Positions 45,638 to 57,970 of a DNA stretch of 64,000 nucleotides are shown here, piece after piece. The notes beneath the pieces were generated by a model. The model made no database searches, was not told the DNA's origin, and was given only the letters and a program-made list of their open reading frames with translations. The translations under genes were made by a program, and so were the position numbers. Origin of the DNA: Onthophagus taurus (lineage: Eukaryota; Arthropoda; Insecta; Coleoptera; Scarabaeidae). The stretch's first letter is position 1; every line of letters starts with the position of its first letter. The stretch lies in NCBI RefSeq assembly GCF_036711975.1, contig NC_091967.1, positions 8,246,001-8,310,000 of the forward strand, given 5' to 3'.

Positions 45638-48600
45638 ATGAATGCGGAAGAAGAATCGACGAAATACAAGAAAATGCAAGACCTGTTCTTTCAAGTTCTT
45701 AAGAATCGTGATTTATCTAGAGCCGGAGATCTTTTTTCCATACCCGACGCTGTTATTGTTAATGATCTTACTGATTTGGTAAGTTTTAAATTAACGTCTT
45801 TTTGATGTATATTTAGACACTTTTGACAGGGATATAACCTCAAATTTATTTTAAATTTGAGGTTAGTTTTAGATGAAGTTCAATTTAACTGTCAAACTTT
45901 CAACTGAATTTAATATTTAATCCAATTCAATTAATGTTTAATGTTGATAATAAGATATCTTATTTTTTTTTTAATTATCCTTTTTAGATTAATGAAATAA
46001 TCGAAATATCATCTTTACCAGATTATGCAAAAAATGATAACGATCAAAGTGTGGTGGAAATATGTGTAACGAGAGTTACCTCTTGTGTAAGGGAAACTGG
46101 GAGTGTAGAAAAACATTGCGAAGCCTTGGTTAAACTATTAGAATCTTGTTTGCATCACAATTTACAAGTTTCTCCTAGAGGTGATGATCCACCCCATGCA
46201 AAAATTTCTAGCGATGTGATATCATGTTTATTTTTGGTGAGTTAATGGAAAAATTAATCAAAATAATAAATTGATTTTTGTTTGATTTTTATCTTAGTAT
46301 CCGAATGTATATTTGAATCACTATAAAGATAAGAATTTATATTGGAAAGTTTCATTTCTTACTCATCGAAATGGTACAGATTTGTTTAATTTATATTTTT
46401 GTTGTATTTCCTTCATTTAACATGTAAATTAAAAACAATAAATACTTAAATTGAACCATTTTGAGGTTATATTTATTACCTTTTTTGCCACTTAACGATT
46501 TTAGAAACAAACAATGATGATTTTTATCCCTTTTTTAAGCGTTAGTTATAGTTTAAAATTTTTATGTTTCATCAAAGTACCGTTTTGATTTGTGAGAAAT
46601 GAAGATTCCTTTATGAATTGAATAATTTTAAGGACCTTATAATTAACCTTCGAGCGGGCGCACTGCCATAAAATTTATGACAATTGTCGTTTTTATAATA
46701 TATCTCATTATATTATGCATTTGAAGGATTTAATGCTAAAGTATTCATGTAACTATGTATTTAGAACACGATGAAAAAAAAATATATTGACGTTGTCTTT
46801 ATGGCAAAAAAAGTTATAAAAGACAACAAATTTACCATTAATTGCTGATTTATAAAGCCGTATTTATATTATGGGATGTATGAAGGGATATAAATGTATT
46901 ATAAATAAGTTTTGAGTCATACATGTTGAGGAATTTGCTAAACTCGGGGATGTGGAAGTTTCTATGGGTGCTTTCTGATTTGATTCATTTAGAAAGGATT
47001 CCAAGTATTTTTTGTACCTTTCCAATTTTTCGGGATGATAGGTTGATTCATCAATAGCTTGGCTATTAACTCCAGGGATTGCAGGATCGTAAATTCCACA
47101 TTTTTTGAAACCCTTCACAATTGTATCCCTTTTAATAGTTCTCCAGGCTTTCCCTATAAGATCAGAAAATGTGCTCTTCGAAAGTTTTTGACCAATATGA
47201 TTTCTGGCCCATTCTATTAGAATGGAGTTCTACTTGGATTTCAGTCCCCTAAAAACTGTTACATCAAGTGGCTGTAAGATATGACTCGTATGGGGAGGAA
47301 GCTTAAGTATGACCACATTATTAGCCATAGCTGATTCGATTAAATTCAACCCAACATGAGAAACGTGCTCATCATATATCAGCAGCCATGGATACTGGAT
47401 GTAAAGTTATTTGACGACAAGGTTTTATAACCTATTTGTCAATAACGTAATACTTATTAATACTGACCTGATGTCATAAAATTTATGACACGCGCCCGCT
47501 CGTTTTATAAAATCGAGCGCGCCCACTCGAAGGTTAAATAAAACTTTGAAATTTAATTAAAATTGTTGTAGAATTACAGCAAAAAATCGGTAATGCAAAG
47601 AGCTTTACCTGTGGCGGTGAAATTTCTTCATAAAGGAAATAAAGAATTATCGAGAAATATGGCATCGTATATTTCTTTGGCAGCTATTGATCATGCCTCG
47701 TTATTAAGTCCTCATGTTCAACCAATTATGGATTCCATTATATCCGGTTTGTTTTAATAAAAATCTAAAACACAAGATAATAATATAATTAATGTTTTGT
47801 AGGAAATTATCCTTTATGTAGAGTTCTAGCTCAAATTTATGAAGTTTCTCCGGAACCCTTAAGAGGTCATGCGATGGCTCTCGTTACATTACTTCCACAT
47901 TGTGATAATCAAGAAAAACTTTCCCTTCTAGATTTGTTTTCGATGATAGCAAAGGATAATCCTGCGGTACCTAAATGACAAATGATTTAAATTATTAATA
48001 ATTTTATCTTTATAGTTATTAGAAGCCAGTGTTCCTCAATTATGTGAGTACTTAAATACATCATCAACCGCATCCGGTACGCTTCAAATTTTCGTGAATA
48101 TGTCCGAGAAAAAACCCGCAATGTTATCAGATCATTTAGGGGCAATGAAACAATGTGGAACAAGATTTCCTCAAGTTTTACATTTGGTTGTGCAAGTTAT
48201 AGCCTCTGTAGGAAAATTAAATAAGGTAAAAATAATTCTTTGTAAATACATAATCTCAATTTATTTGAACTATTCAATTCGAGTGAGTAGGCAACCCAAA
48301 TTACATAACTCATTTTTTGTACTAAATATTTTATTTTTATTAAAATTAGACAAGAGCCCAAGAAGCTTATTTATTCATGTTGGAAAACATTTCAAAAATC
48401 GACAGGGTACATCACGCGACATTAATGCGCGGAGCAACGTTGCTTTGTACATTACATCCGGCACTCTTTTCAATGTACACCGACGTTTTAGCTGAGTACA
48501 AAAAATATCAAACCAATAATAGTTCTTCAAATCAAATAAATCAGATCATTTCGGTTTCTTCACCTGCACCTTTACTTCAAAATCAAGTAACTTCCGGTCA

Positions 48601-51068
48601 AGTTACGATTGTAAGAGTAGGAGAAACAAATCAGCCACCAGCAATACCTTCCGGTGGTGGCTACACACGTAGAGCTAAACTCGGTGACTCGAGGAGTACC
48701 GGAAGATTGCACACAGCAACAAATACAACGAATCATCGTAGTATGACCCGTTTAAATATAGCGGGAGGATCAGTTGGGGGATTACATAGCATGACGAGAT
48801 TAAGTTCATCACAACAAATTAATGCAGCTGTTGTCCCACCCGGAGGAGCAGTTCCAATTCCACCATTATCGAATAATGTTGTCGTTACTGGAATGAATAA
48901 ATGGGGTATCCCAAATATGCGAGTTTTAGGAGGAAATGGGGTTACAGTTACTACAATATCTCAACCAAGAATGCAAAGACCACATAGTCAAGGACCTTTA
49001 ACGTTAGTTACAAGCAATTCAGTTACCGTTAGCTCTGTTTATAATGGATCAGGTGCTGTAAACGTTTTAACAAGTGGAAATGGAAATGTTGTTAATCAAA
49101 CCCAAACAATTCCGGTTGGATCATCAAATCACGTTTCGGAAGGTATTGGTAATGTAACGGGAAGTATTGGACATGTAAATGTAACCGGGCCAACTACAGT
49201 TACATCAAGAAGAATGAATAATACAAGTGTAACATTATTAAATGCTCAAAACCCCGTTGCTTCGCAAAGGGTGAGCGTTTTCGAACCATACCCAATGAGA
49301 GATACAATACAACATTTTTGCGAAAAACATTTAGAAAAAATTAAAACTTACATGGAAAATGTATCCGTTAAAATCCCGCCACCCGTTAAATGTACGATTG
49401 AAGAAAAACGCCAAAAAAAGTCAGCTAAATTACATTTTGTTTGTCAAGCGAGAGGACAACATTGTTTATATTCAAGAACATCGTTTCATATGCGTACAAG
49501 AAATCCACGGATATGGATACATTTAATGTTCATTGCGTTACAGGCTAAATCACCTCACGCTTTAAGTTCGAGAGATCCAAGTGTAACCAGTTTAAAACAT
49601 TGTTGGGATATGCTAAAATGTGAAAATAAAACTTTTTTAACAGTTGTAACGAGTGCCTTTCCTTGTACAAAAGATCAAGATGCTTTATTAAACGAATTAA
49701 GACATGCTGGGTTTTTCGATGTATTTCAAGTATGTCCCGGAAACGTAGCCGGATCTTCAAATCAATTAGATGAGGATTCATTTATTTGGGGATGCTTTTT
49801 GTGTGCCCATCCTGAACGGGCTGTAGGATTTTTACGCGGTGACACCCAACCCGTCATTGAAGGTCAATTAAAAGAGAAAAAAGGCAGGTGGAGATTATTT
49901 AGACGGTGGAGAACGAGATATTTTACTTTATCGGGAGCTCATTTATCTTGTAGAGGATCGGTGAGTAATAGTATGAGCATATTTATGATGAGGAGGGCTA
50001 TTATTCACTAAGGTTAAGTTTATGTCACGAGCGTACCAAGTGGCATAATTAACCTGAGTGAATAATACCTCATTATATGTGAATAGAATATTATGCTTTG
50101 TCCATGACTACTATTGAAATTGATTCCATAAATTTATTTTTTTAAATAAATTTTTGAATAGTTTAAACGTCACTGTGACAGAAATTCAATGTTACCAACT
50201 GTAACGAACTTCACAACAATTTGTCAAAATTAAATGTCAATTTTATGAAACGTCATGTTTTATTTTAGGAAAATTAATTTATGCTTAAATTATAAGAAAA
50301 AAGGAATTTGTTTACTTTTTTTTAATGTCAAACGCTTTGATTATATATAATATGGATTGAGCCAACGAGAGAGATAGCTTGCGCAAGGTGATCGAACCGA
50401 GATAGACATAGAAGCGTACTGACATATAATGGGTGTACTGATAGAAGTGAGATAGATATAGAAGCGTACTGACATATAATATATCTATCTTTGTTACACT
50501 TTCACATTATCGCTTTCCATCTGCGTCTATTCACCTTGAGCAACATTTTTGTTAGTAGATATATTCAGTTAGCTCAATCCATATTATATATAATCAAAGG
50601 TCAAACGTTGAAAAAGTCCTAAAAAAATTAAATTAACTTGACTTTTTTTCAAATTTTGATGAATCAAATAATTATTATTAGCCTGTCAAGTTGATTATCC
50701 GTGAATAATGATTATTCACCGCTATTATTCACTCTGTGAAAATAATATTATAAAATAGTCGTGGACAAAAAAATTAATTTTGTTTAAATTAATTAAAATG
50801 GAATTCATTTTAGAGTGGTGGTGAAAGTATAGATGTGAATCAAATTCAATCTGTGAAAGTATCCAGAGGGGCGAGAAACATTCCAAAAGCTTTTGAGATA
50901 TTCACCGGTAATCAAACTTTAATACTTAAACCAAAAGATGGAAAAAACGCCGAGGAGTGGGTTCAATGTTTGAGTATTGTTGTGGCACATTCTCATGCAA
51001 AAGAAGTTCCAGCTAAAAGTAATTCTTTACCTGGGCGAAGTATTGGGACAAGTCGAACGGCAATTTAA
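45638..51068 (+). CDS. melt: melted / VEPH1-type PH-domain protein, 934 residues
   Basis: Seven exons in phase: 45638-45778, 45988-46236, 47572-47746, 47803-47966, 48016-48225, 48350-49960, 50814-51068. The start MNAEEESTKYKKM has an A at -3; an in-frame ATG at 45533 is an alternative, and MQDLF at 45674 a third. The N-terminal third is helical and HEAT/armadillo-like (LSRAGDLFSIPD, VMQRALPVAVKFLHKGNKEL). The middle (about 340-620) is low-complexity Ser/Asn/Gly/Val, probably unstructured. The C-terminus (about 815-920) is a PH domain with GQLKEKKGRWR at its start and AEEWVQCLSIVV as the closing helix; an intron splits it. Melted is a membrane-associated modulator of FOXO and TOR signalling and binds phosphoinositides. 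Length is close to fly melted. Intron 2 holds a DNA transposon, intron 6 a nested MITE. Confidence 0.93.
46643..47538 (-). mobile_element. TTAA-flanked DNA transposon in melted intron 2
   Basis: The left end reads TTAACCTTCGAGCGGGCGC at 46643 and the right end reads GCGCGCCCACTCGAAGGTTAA up to about 47537. They are imperfect inverted repeats, with an inner pair of ATAAAATTTATGACA motifs at about 46669-46683 and 47475-47488. TTAA at both edges is the target sequence of piggyBac-type elements. The interior, however, carries a DDE_1 (jerky/Tigger) transposase remnant. The element is about 0.9 kb and inactive. Confidence 0.65.
46865..47400 (-). pseudogene. DDE_1 (jerky/Tigger-like) transposase C-terminal remnant
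   Basis: The minus strand reads LLIYDEHVSHVGLNLIE, then VVILKLPPHTSHILQPLDV and TVFRGLKSK before an in-frame stop, and continues IEWARNHIGQKLSKSTFSDLIGKAW and GFKKCGIYDPAIPG. This is the second half of a DDE_1 endonuclease. The second catalytic Asp (YDEHVSH) is still visible. The N-terminal half with helix-turn-helix domains is absent, and at least one stop breaks the frame, so it is dead. Confidence 0.85.
49990..50760 (+). repeat. interspersed repeat in melted intron 6 (second copy at 54040-54310)
   Basis: 49990-50265 shares nearly all of its sequence with 54040-54280, including GTGAATAATASCTCATTATATGTGA, then CTATTGAAATTGATTC, then AATTCAATGTTACCAACTGTAA and TCAATTTTATGAAACGTCA. The 3' part resumes after an inserted MITE (AAAAAGTCCTAAAAA near 50611) and ends with reversed GTGAATAAT/ATTATTCAC motifs near 50702-50740. 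It is non-coding. Confidence 0.75.
50335..50599. mobile_element. hAT-like MITE with 8-bp target duplication
   Basis: 265 bp with perfect 28-bp inverted ends starting CTTTGATTATATATAATATG. It is flanked on both sides by the 8-bp direct repeat GTCAAACG (50327-50334 and 50600-50607). Eight-base duplications typify hAT transposons. The interior has two partial copies of GATAGAYATAGAAGCGTACT and no coding frame. It is inserted inside the interspersed repeat at 49990-50760. Confidence 0.85.
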
Positions 51069-51116
51069 ATTATTTATTATAAATAAACATCACAAGAAAT
51101 AGATAAGAATGGAATA

Positions 51117-51508
51117 TACAGGGTGTGTCAAATGTGAAATATAGCCAATAACTTCGCCATTTGTGGTTTCAAAAAAATGTTTGAAATACACGTATCTGTA
51201 TTAATCATGGCGCATTTTTTGGCGATATTTGCTTGTTTTTTGTTTCGTTTTCTTACAATCAAAATAGGCGCCGAAATAACGAAGTTGACAGCTTTAAATG
51301 TTAAAAGAATGACGCATACATCATTTTTAGAATTTAGACCATAGCAACGAAACAAAAAACAATGTAAACAAGCAAATATCGCCAAAAGATGCGCCACAAT
51401 TAATAAAGAAATTTTTATTTAAAAATATTTATAATTAAAAATATTTTTTTTAAACCTACAAATGTCGAAGTTATTGACTTTATTCCAGATATTTGACAGA
51501 CCCTGTAT
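51117..51508. repeat. foldback element with ATACAGGGT ends, 3' of melted
   Basis: Starts ATACAGGGTGTGTCAAATG and ends CAGACCCTGTAT. The arms match in reverse (AATAACTTCGCCATTTG near 51148 against AAATGTCGAAGTTATTG near 51460; GGCGATATTTGCTTG against CAAGCAAATATCGCC). Its start is about 50 bp after the melted stop codon, so it may lie within the melted 3' untranslated region. Confidence 0.75.
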
Positions 51509-52396
51509 ATTTTTTTAAATGTGTTCATTTCGACTTTTTTAATGAATATGATGAGAAGAAACTAAAAATTTGTTTATACATTGTTGATAAGGACATTCAA
51601 TTAATTTAAATTGAGTGTGTTTCTCAGATTTGTGGTACTTGTATTGAAAATTAACTATTTATACATTTACATTCCATTAAGTACCACATTATATATTTTA
51701 TTGTAATGTTATATACAGATTTTTCTATTTCATATTTTTTATTGATAAGTACAAAACCTTTTAAGTATCAAAAGGAGTTTTGCTACAAAATACAAGTCCT
51801 AATCGGCTTAAAATTTGCTCATTTTTAGATAATAAGAGAAAATTGAAATACTCATTCATAAGAAGTATTAATTTTTTTATAATAAAATATATTTCCAAAT
51901 AAATCTTGTTTTTTTTTCGTTGCATTAAATGATAGATTTTAAAAACAACACGTTTATTGATTTTATTCTTAATATATACATCAACTAACAATTTATAACT
52001 AATGTAAGATAGTTTATACGAATCTTTTTTGATCCAATTTAGATTACCATTCTTTTAAGATTTCTTTAAATTAAGTTACAAAAAGAAAATCACAAAAAAA
52101 AACTCACTCAAAACAAACTGAACAAAAACTTGATTGAATGAATAATTTTTAATATGTAAAAAGTTTTTAATTGCGATAATAAAACAATCATATAATAATA
52201 AGTTTCAAAATTGAAAAGTAAATCATCAAAGAATTATTTCTTTAACAAAATTAATATTTAATTAAATATATAAACAATTAATAAATGTCAAATTTCTATT
52301 AAAAAAATATTTTTTTGATGGATTACTTTAAAACAATATTTACAAATTAATGTAAAACATACTAATAGATATATTTTTTTCTACGATTTTCAATTT
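51509..52396. other. intergenic and Marf 3' untranslated region
   Basis: AT-rich. It probably contains the 3' end of the minus-strand Marf transcript. No other gene is seen. Confidence 0.4.
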
Positions 52397-55300
52397 TCAA
52401 TGATGAACTTTTAAATAAGCATCTTCGAACAACTCCAATTCATGCGTTAAATAATTCGCCTTATTTCTCAAAACTTTAGCTCGACTAGCCGCTTTATCCA
52501 AACCATTAACTTGTCCTTCTAATTCTTTTAATTTATTATCCATATCACTGGTGGCTTCATCAACAAGATGACATAACCTAGCAAAAGTACCGCTAAGTTC
52601 TTGTTGCACTTGATGGCTACAATTTGCTGATGTTAAATCAACAATCATTTTTAATTTTCTCGTCGCATGTGAAACATATTGCTTTTTAAACGATTTTTCT
52701 TTAGCTTTGTTGGTCCATGTTAATCTTTCATATAAATAAAGACATGAATAAACAGCACCGGTTACAATGATAACCCTCCAACCTACAGTTTTCATTAAAA
52801 ACCCAGCTACAAGTAAACCACCCATTGTTCCTTGAGAACTAACACTAGCTAAGGCAATTCGACTTAAAATTGACCAATCCTCAGCAGTTGCATTTCCACA
52901 TAATATTCTCCCATCAACAGTATCAATTGGAGTCGTTGGAATAATTGAATTTTGGGGATGTTCCCTTTTATCGTTTCTTAAAGCCAAAATATTAGCCTTT
53001 TTACTTCCCGCGTAACGTTGAATTAAAGTTGTGATACCCCAAGAAAATCGAAACTCTAAATCTTCATGGAAATCGGCGCATAAATTATCGCAATTTAAAC
53101 GGTAAAGGATTTCGAATGGTTGTTGTCTCCTTGGCATAATAATTCCGGTTGAATTTGTTTCTGGAGGAATCAACACTTGCATTCGATCCGTCATTTCGCG
53201 TTGACTCGCTTCCATGTTCAAAGCTAAAGCTGTTGATAATCTAGCTCTTAAATTAGAACCGAGCCCCGTTTCCACGTGAGTGTGTAATTCTTTTTTATAA
53301 ACATTTAAAACTAAAGGTTCCGGATGAAACGGTAAATTAAATTCGTCAACTAAATTACTTAACCTCCTTATTTCTTCGTTTAAAGCTTTCGAAACTCTTT
53401 GTTCAACATCTTCGACCATATTATGAATTTTTTGTTTCATCTCTTGCGTTATTATCATCAATTGTTGTTCGGTATAATTAATTTTATCGTGTAATTCTTT
53501 TCGTTCGACTAATTTTGCTTCGCGTAATCGTTGAGCGTCGTTATAAATGGTGTCAAGGGCTTCTCGTAATTCACCGGCGATATATTTTCCACGTTGAGAA
53601 TGCTGTTCAAATTTCGTTTTTACCGCTGACTTTGAAATACACTCTTCAAATTTTCGTTCGAAATCTTGAAATTCAAAGTAACGCGTTTGGAAACCATCCG
53701 CTAACGTTGCCGATGGCGAACTGTTTCCGGCCTCGGCGATTCGTGCCAATAAAGCTTCTTTTGCGGAAATAAAAAATATTCGTTCTTCGGCTTCTTTTGA
53801 GGAACATACTTTTAATTCTTTTACCAAGAAGTCTATTGCACGTTCTTGATGTTGTTTTCTTACCTATTTCAAAATAATTTATAGTGTTAAAGAAATCGTA
53901 CCCATTTAATTATGATTAATAATAAACACAATGATTTATGGGTTTTGCTTCAAATAGTTTATAAATTTATAATTTAAAAAGTAATCGAAGCTTTTTTAGT
54001 GGTGTGAAGTTATATTAATAGTATATTATTATACGAGCAACTCGCTACGTTCGTGACATAAACTTAACCTCAGTGAATAATAGCTCATTATATGTGAGTA
54101 GAATACTATACTTTGTTATACTATTGAAATTGATTCGATAAATTTATTTCTTTAACTAAATTTTGGAATAAATTTTAAACGTCAAAGGACACAAATTCAA
54201 TGTTACCAACTGTAACCAACTTCACAACAATTTGTCAAAATTAAATGTCAATTTTATGAAACGTCACGTTTTTTTAATATTTAGAAAGTCCTAAAAAGAA
54301 TAGTATATTACAGTGTAAGTGAGGAAACTATGATTTTTCATTAACGCGTATGTCAGATATATGGAGTAATTTTGTACATAAATTATGAGCCACTGTTTAA
54401 ATAAAACTTACTTAAACCCTTGCGACCTATAAATAACCTTTTAAACTATTTGTTAAATAAATTAATAATTACATAAACTTTATTACAAATTAATATTAAT
54501 GCTTTTTCGCTGGTTAACCTCTCCTGACTTTAACAATGATTAAGATAGTTTCGTAGAAATGCAACTCTCTAAATAAAAACTTCGTACTAAAAATGAAACG
54601 CATGTGACGCCATCTATTGGGAATATTTTGGAATTATTCAGCTAAGAACCAAACCACGAGAATACAGGTTGGATCGGGTTTATACATAAAAGCTCCAAGC
54701 ACAGAATAACTGTTTGGAGCCACTATGTGGTTCCAATTAACGTTCCAACTGGTTGGGAATTAATACACCTGTCAAATAATGCCGCCACATTTGAATATCA
54801 GGGCGTCATATGACATGTGAGATTGCATCTGAAGAGCTTCCAACCTGTTATAATGTTAGCTGAAACAAAACTATAATGTCAATTATAATCTAATTATTTA
54901 ATCATACCATTATTACTTAATTATACTCTTAGCAAAAAATCACTTTAAAATGACGTTTTCATCTGTCATTCTGAACAAACATCAACTTTTTAAAACACAA
55001 ATTTAAAAATACATTTTAAATTAAAAGAATGATACTGGTAATAATTGTTGTTGCTGTCTCTCATCATTCCCACTATTAATAATAAAATTGTTAGTTTAAT
55101 TAAATTATTTCAGTATAAACGCTAATGCCATCTTACGGTGGGATTTCGACATACAATCAGTGCCAAGTTCTCCTATCTAAGATCCCTGAGGTTGGTCTAC
55201 TTCCGGTAGATCGGAAGTGGCGGCCACCTTAAAAATATTTTAGATCAAGAAATCCGAATAAACAACAAATGCTACCGAAATTTCAAACCTCTATGACTAG

Positions 55301-56732
55301 TAGAACCTGAAAAAGTTCTAACAAACCAGTTATGTGAGACACTCTGTATACATGTACAGTGTAACAACAAATTTTTTTTCTGAAAAAGCGTCAAGGGTTA
55401 CGATGTTTTGAAAATTAGTAAAAATACTTAGAACTGTGTTCTATTGTGTGGTAGAATTTGGGTTAATTCGAAGGTGGACATCAGGATGAAAACATCCCTT
55501 TATTGGGAATGGGGGTTGAAAAATTTTTTTTTATCAAATGGGGTTGTACGTTGTTCTTGAAGATAAGAGTGTCCCGTATATGAAATTTGGCGACCCAAAT
55601 CGTATTGGTTACAGAATTATTAACGTTTTAAGTTTATGGCTGGAATTTATGGATAACTTCACACCAGTAAGCTTTTTAGCAGTGATAATGGCAGCAAGGT
55701 GTTTATTTATTTAATTGTTTATAACTCACCTGTGCCTGTTCATCCAACTGCATTTATTTATAAAGAAATTATAATAAATACTCAAAAACACTCCATATTT
55801 TTTATTTCTTTTAAATAAAAAATTTTTACCTGATCTAAAAATTCCGGTTCATTCGCCGAAGCATCCCAACGATTATTCAAAATAAATATGTTTGGTTTAG
55901 AAAGTTTCGTTGACACTTTATGAAAGAAATTTTTCTCCTAAAATTAAAAAAATGATAACAATCAACTTAACATTAAAAAAAAGCAACCCACCGTAACCAT
56001 CAGTGTAGATTCAGCATTCGCAACCAGCACAAACACATCGGCATCTAAACAATGCTTATCGATCCATTCGTCTAAGTTTGGGGTAACATCAACACCGGGG
56101 GAATCAACAAAAACAACATCGTCGCGTAAAAGAAAGCAACGATTTCTTGGCCAAAACACCCGGACTAATTGTGATTCACTCAATTTCTCTTTACATAAAG
56201 CATGGGCGAGTTGCCCAACGGATTCTACAGAACATTTTTCATCGCTTCCTTCCAAAACTAAATAAGCCTCATCATTAGGAGATCCCTCGACTTGTAAAAA
56301 ACAATTTGTAGTGTGCCCTATTCCGCTTGGTAAGATCTTATCGCGTAACATTGCATTAATAACCGTGCTTTTTCCATTCGATGTCCTCCCAAAAAAAGCT
56401 ACTTTCATGTGATCGCGAGCCAAAACATCTCGAATACCATGAACTTTATTAACAAATTCTTCTGATTTCTTAACCGAATTTCCATCAATAATTTGTTGTT
56501 GCTTCTCCAATTCGTGCATATAATTAACGGTATCTTTAACATAATCTTCAATTTCAACGAAAATATCGTTAATTTTCTTTTTCGCCCGAACGAATATCTG
56601 CAAAGGAGAGTTGTCAGCGCCGTTTCTAATCACCGGATGACGAAGATCACTGGAGCCTCCGACTATAATCGGACGATTGTGAGGACCATCCCCGGACATC
56701 ATTGAAACAGTGCGATTTAAATAAGCTGCCAT
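52397..56732 (-). CDS. Marf: mitofusin (mitochondrial outer-membrane fusion GTPase), 771 residues
   Basis: Three exons in phase: 55992-56732, 55830-55937, 52397-53863. All dynamin-family GTPase motifs are present: G1 GRTSNGKS (115-122), G2 Thr at 141-142, G3 DSPG (210-213), and G4 NRWD (269-272). A heptad-repeat region follows (about 370-430). Two adjacent hydrophobic spans (about 630-663, [18 protein letters not shown].. and [15 protein letters not shown]) insert into the outer membrane. The HR2 coiled coil runs to the C-terminus (about 690-765). Length is between human MFN2 (757) and fly Marf. It tethers and fuses outer mitochondrial membranes by GTP hydrolysis. Intron 2 (2 kb) contains an interspersed repeat shared with melted intron 6. 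Confidence 0.96.
54040..54310 (+). repeat. interspersed repeat copy in Marf intron 2
   Basis: Copy of the repeat at 49990-50760, without the MITE: after GAAACGTCACGTTTTTTTAA it passes straight to AGAAAGTCCTAAAAAG. This gives an empty-site comparison for the insertion at 50335-50599. Confidence 0.75.
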
Positions 56733-57853
56733 TGTGTTGTTGTGCGAGAAAGGTCTTCACTCAATAATAAACATCTAACATGCACACAGCAACTGAAACA
56801 AACAAAAAAATAAATTATTTTTAATCTGCAAATTGTAAATGTGATGAAAACTAAATAAACAGGTTATAAAATAAAAAAGTGAGGTTATGAAATTTTGCGA
56901 AATGTCAAAAATGACATTTACTACAAAAAAAAACTTAAAAAATCATGTTCTATGTCTAAAAATAACACATAATTCGTAATAAGCACCACCATGCATAATT
57001 AAATCAAAATGAAAACAAGAATTCATTTAAACCTGTTCATTTCGTAGCATTCTCCACCACGACCTAACCTCAACACGCTATAAAATAGAAAAAAAATCGA
57101 TATCATATCGTCATAATTACATCTTTAATTTGCAACGAAATTGTTATGGATTGCCAAAACTCACCTTAAAACGCGTAATCTAGCCGTTTTACTGCGTCTT
57201 ATTTTTTTATTTTCGAACCCAAAATAGCTAGACGAAATTGCGGTCACATTGTATCGTTAAAACGTCGGATAGTTTTGCAGGTTTTCACCACTTTTATGTG
57301 ACAAACTCGTTAGCGGTTGATAAGCGCGATACAATTATTACTAATCAGTTTACTTACATTTATATTAAACGTTACGTAATGTTTTTTCAGTAGAGGCTTT
57401 TTGGGGAAATGATCTTCGACATGTGCAACACTGACTTTCTACAAAACTGACTTTGACATTTTTGAACATTGACAATATTAACTAATGTTTTTACTTTCTT
57501 GATATTAATTTTGCGATTTAAATTTAGATTAAAATAAAATCACTTGGTTTTAATTAAATTGTTGCTTTAATTTTTATTATTGACGAAGAAATCTATTAAA
57601 ACTTCGTTCTTTCTTCAATAGATGGCTTAGTATTACAATTAATTCTAATTATAATTTTTAATAAAGTTAACAAACTAAGTATTATTAATAAAATGAAACT
57701 AAAAAGATAATTATATTTGAGTTTTGTTATTAAAATAATGACACAATCTTAAAATAATCAATGCTTATTGATACTTATAAAACATTACGATAGATGGCGC
57801 AAAAAATAATTTAAAGATTTTTTTTAAAATTTCTTTGAATTTTTAATCATCAA
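56733..57853. promoter_or_regulatory. Marf 5' region, then intergenic
   Basis: Upstream (minus sense) of the Marf start. Non-coding and AT-rich. A donor-like CACCTTAAAAC (GTTTTAAGGTG on the minus strand) near 57162 may mark an upstream non-coding exon; this is uncertain. Confidence 0.35.
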
Positions 57854-57970
57854 GCCAAACGATCAGCTTCTTTGGACCATTTGTAAAATCCACCACGTTT
57901 TTTAAACATGGCTTTATCAAATCCAGAAAATTTCAACGCATTTTTACTGCGATATCTAAAATGGACTTCA
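57854..57970 (-). pseudogene. orphan C-terminal coding fragment, unidentified
   Basis: The minus strand reads EVHFRYRSKNALKFSGFDKAM and then FKKRGGFYKWSKEADRLA before a TGA stop. The composition and codon use look like a real small protein end, rich in Lys, Phe and aromatic residues. There is no start codon with good context and no clear exon upstream: beyond 57970 the sequence turns into repeat-like DNA. It may be the last exon of a small gene or a truncated retrocopy. I do not recognise the protein. Confidence 0.35.
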
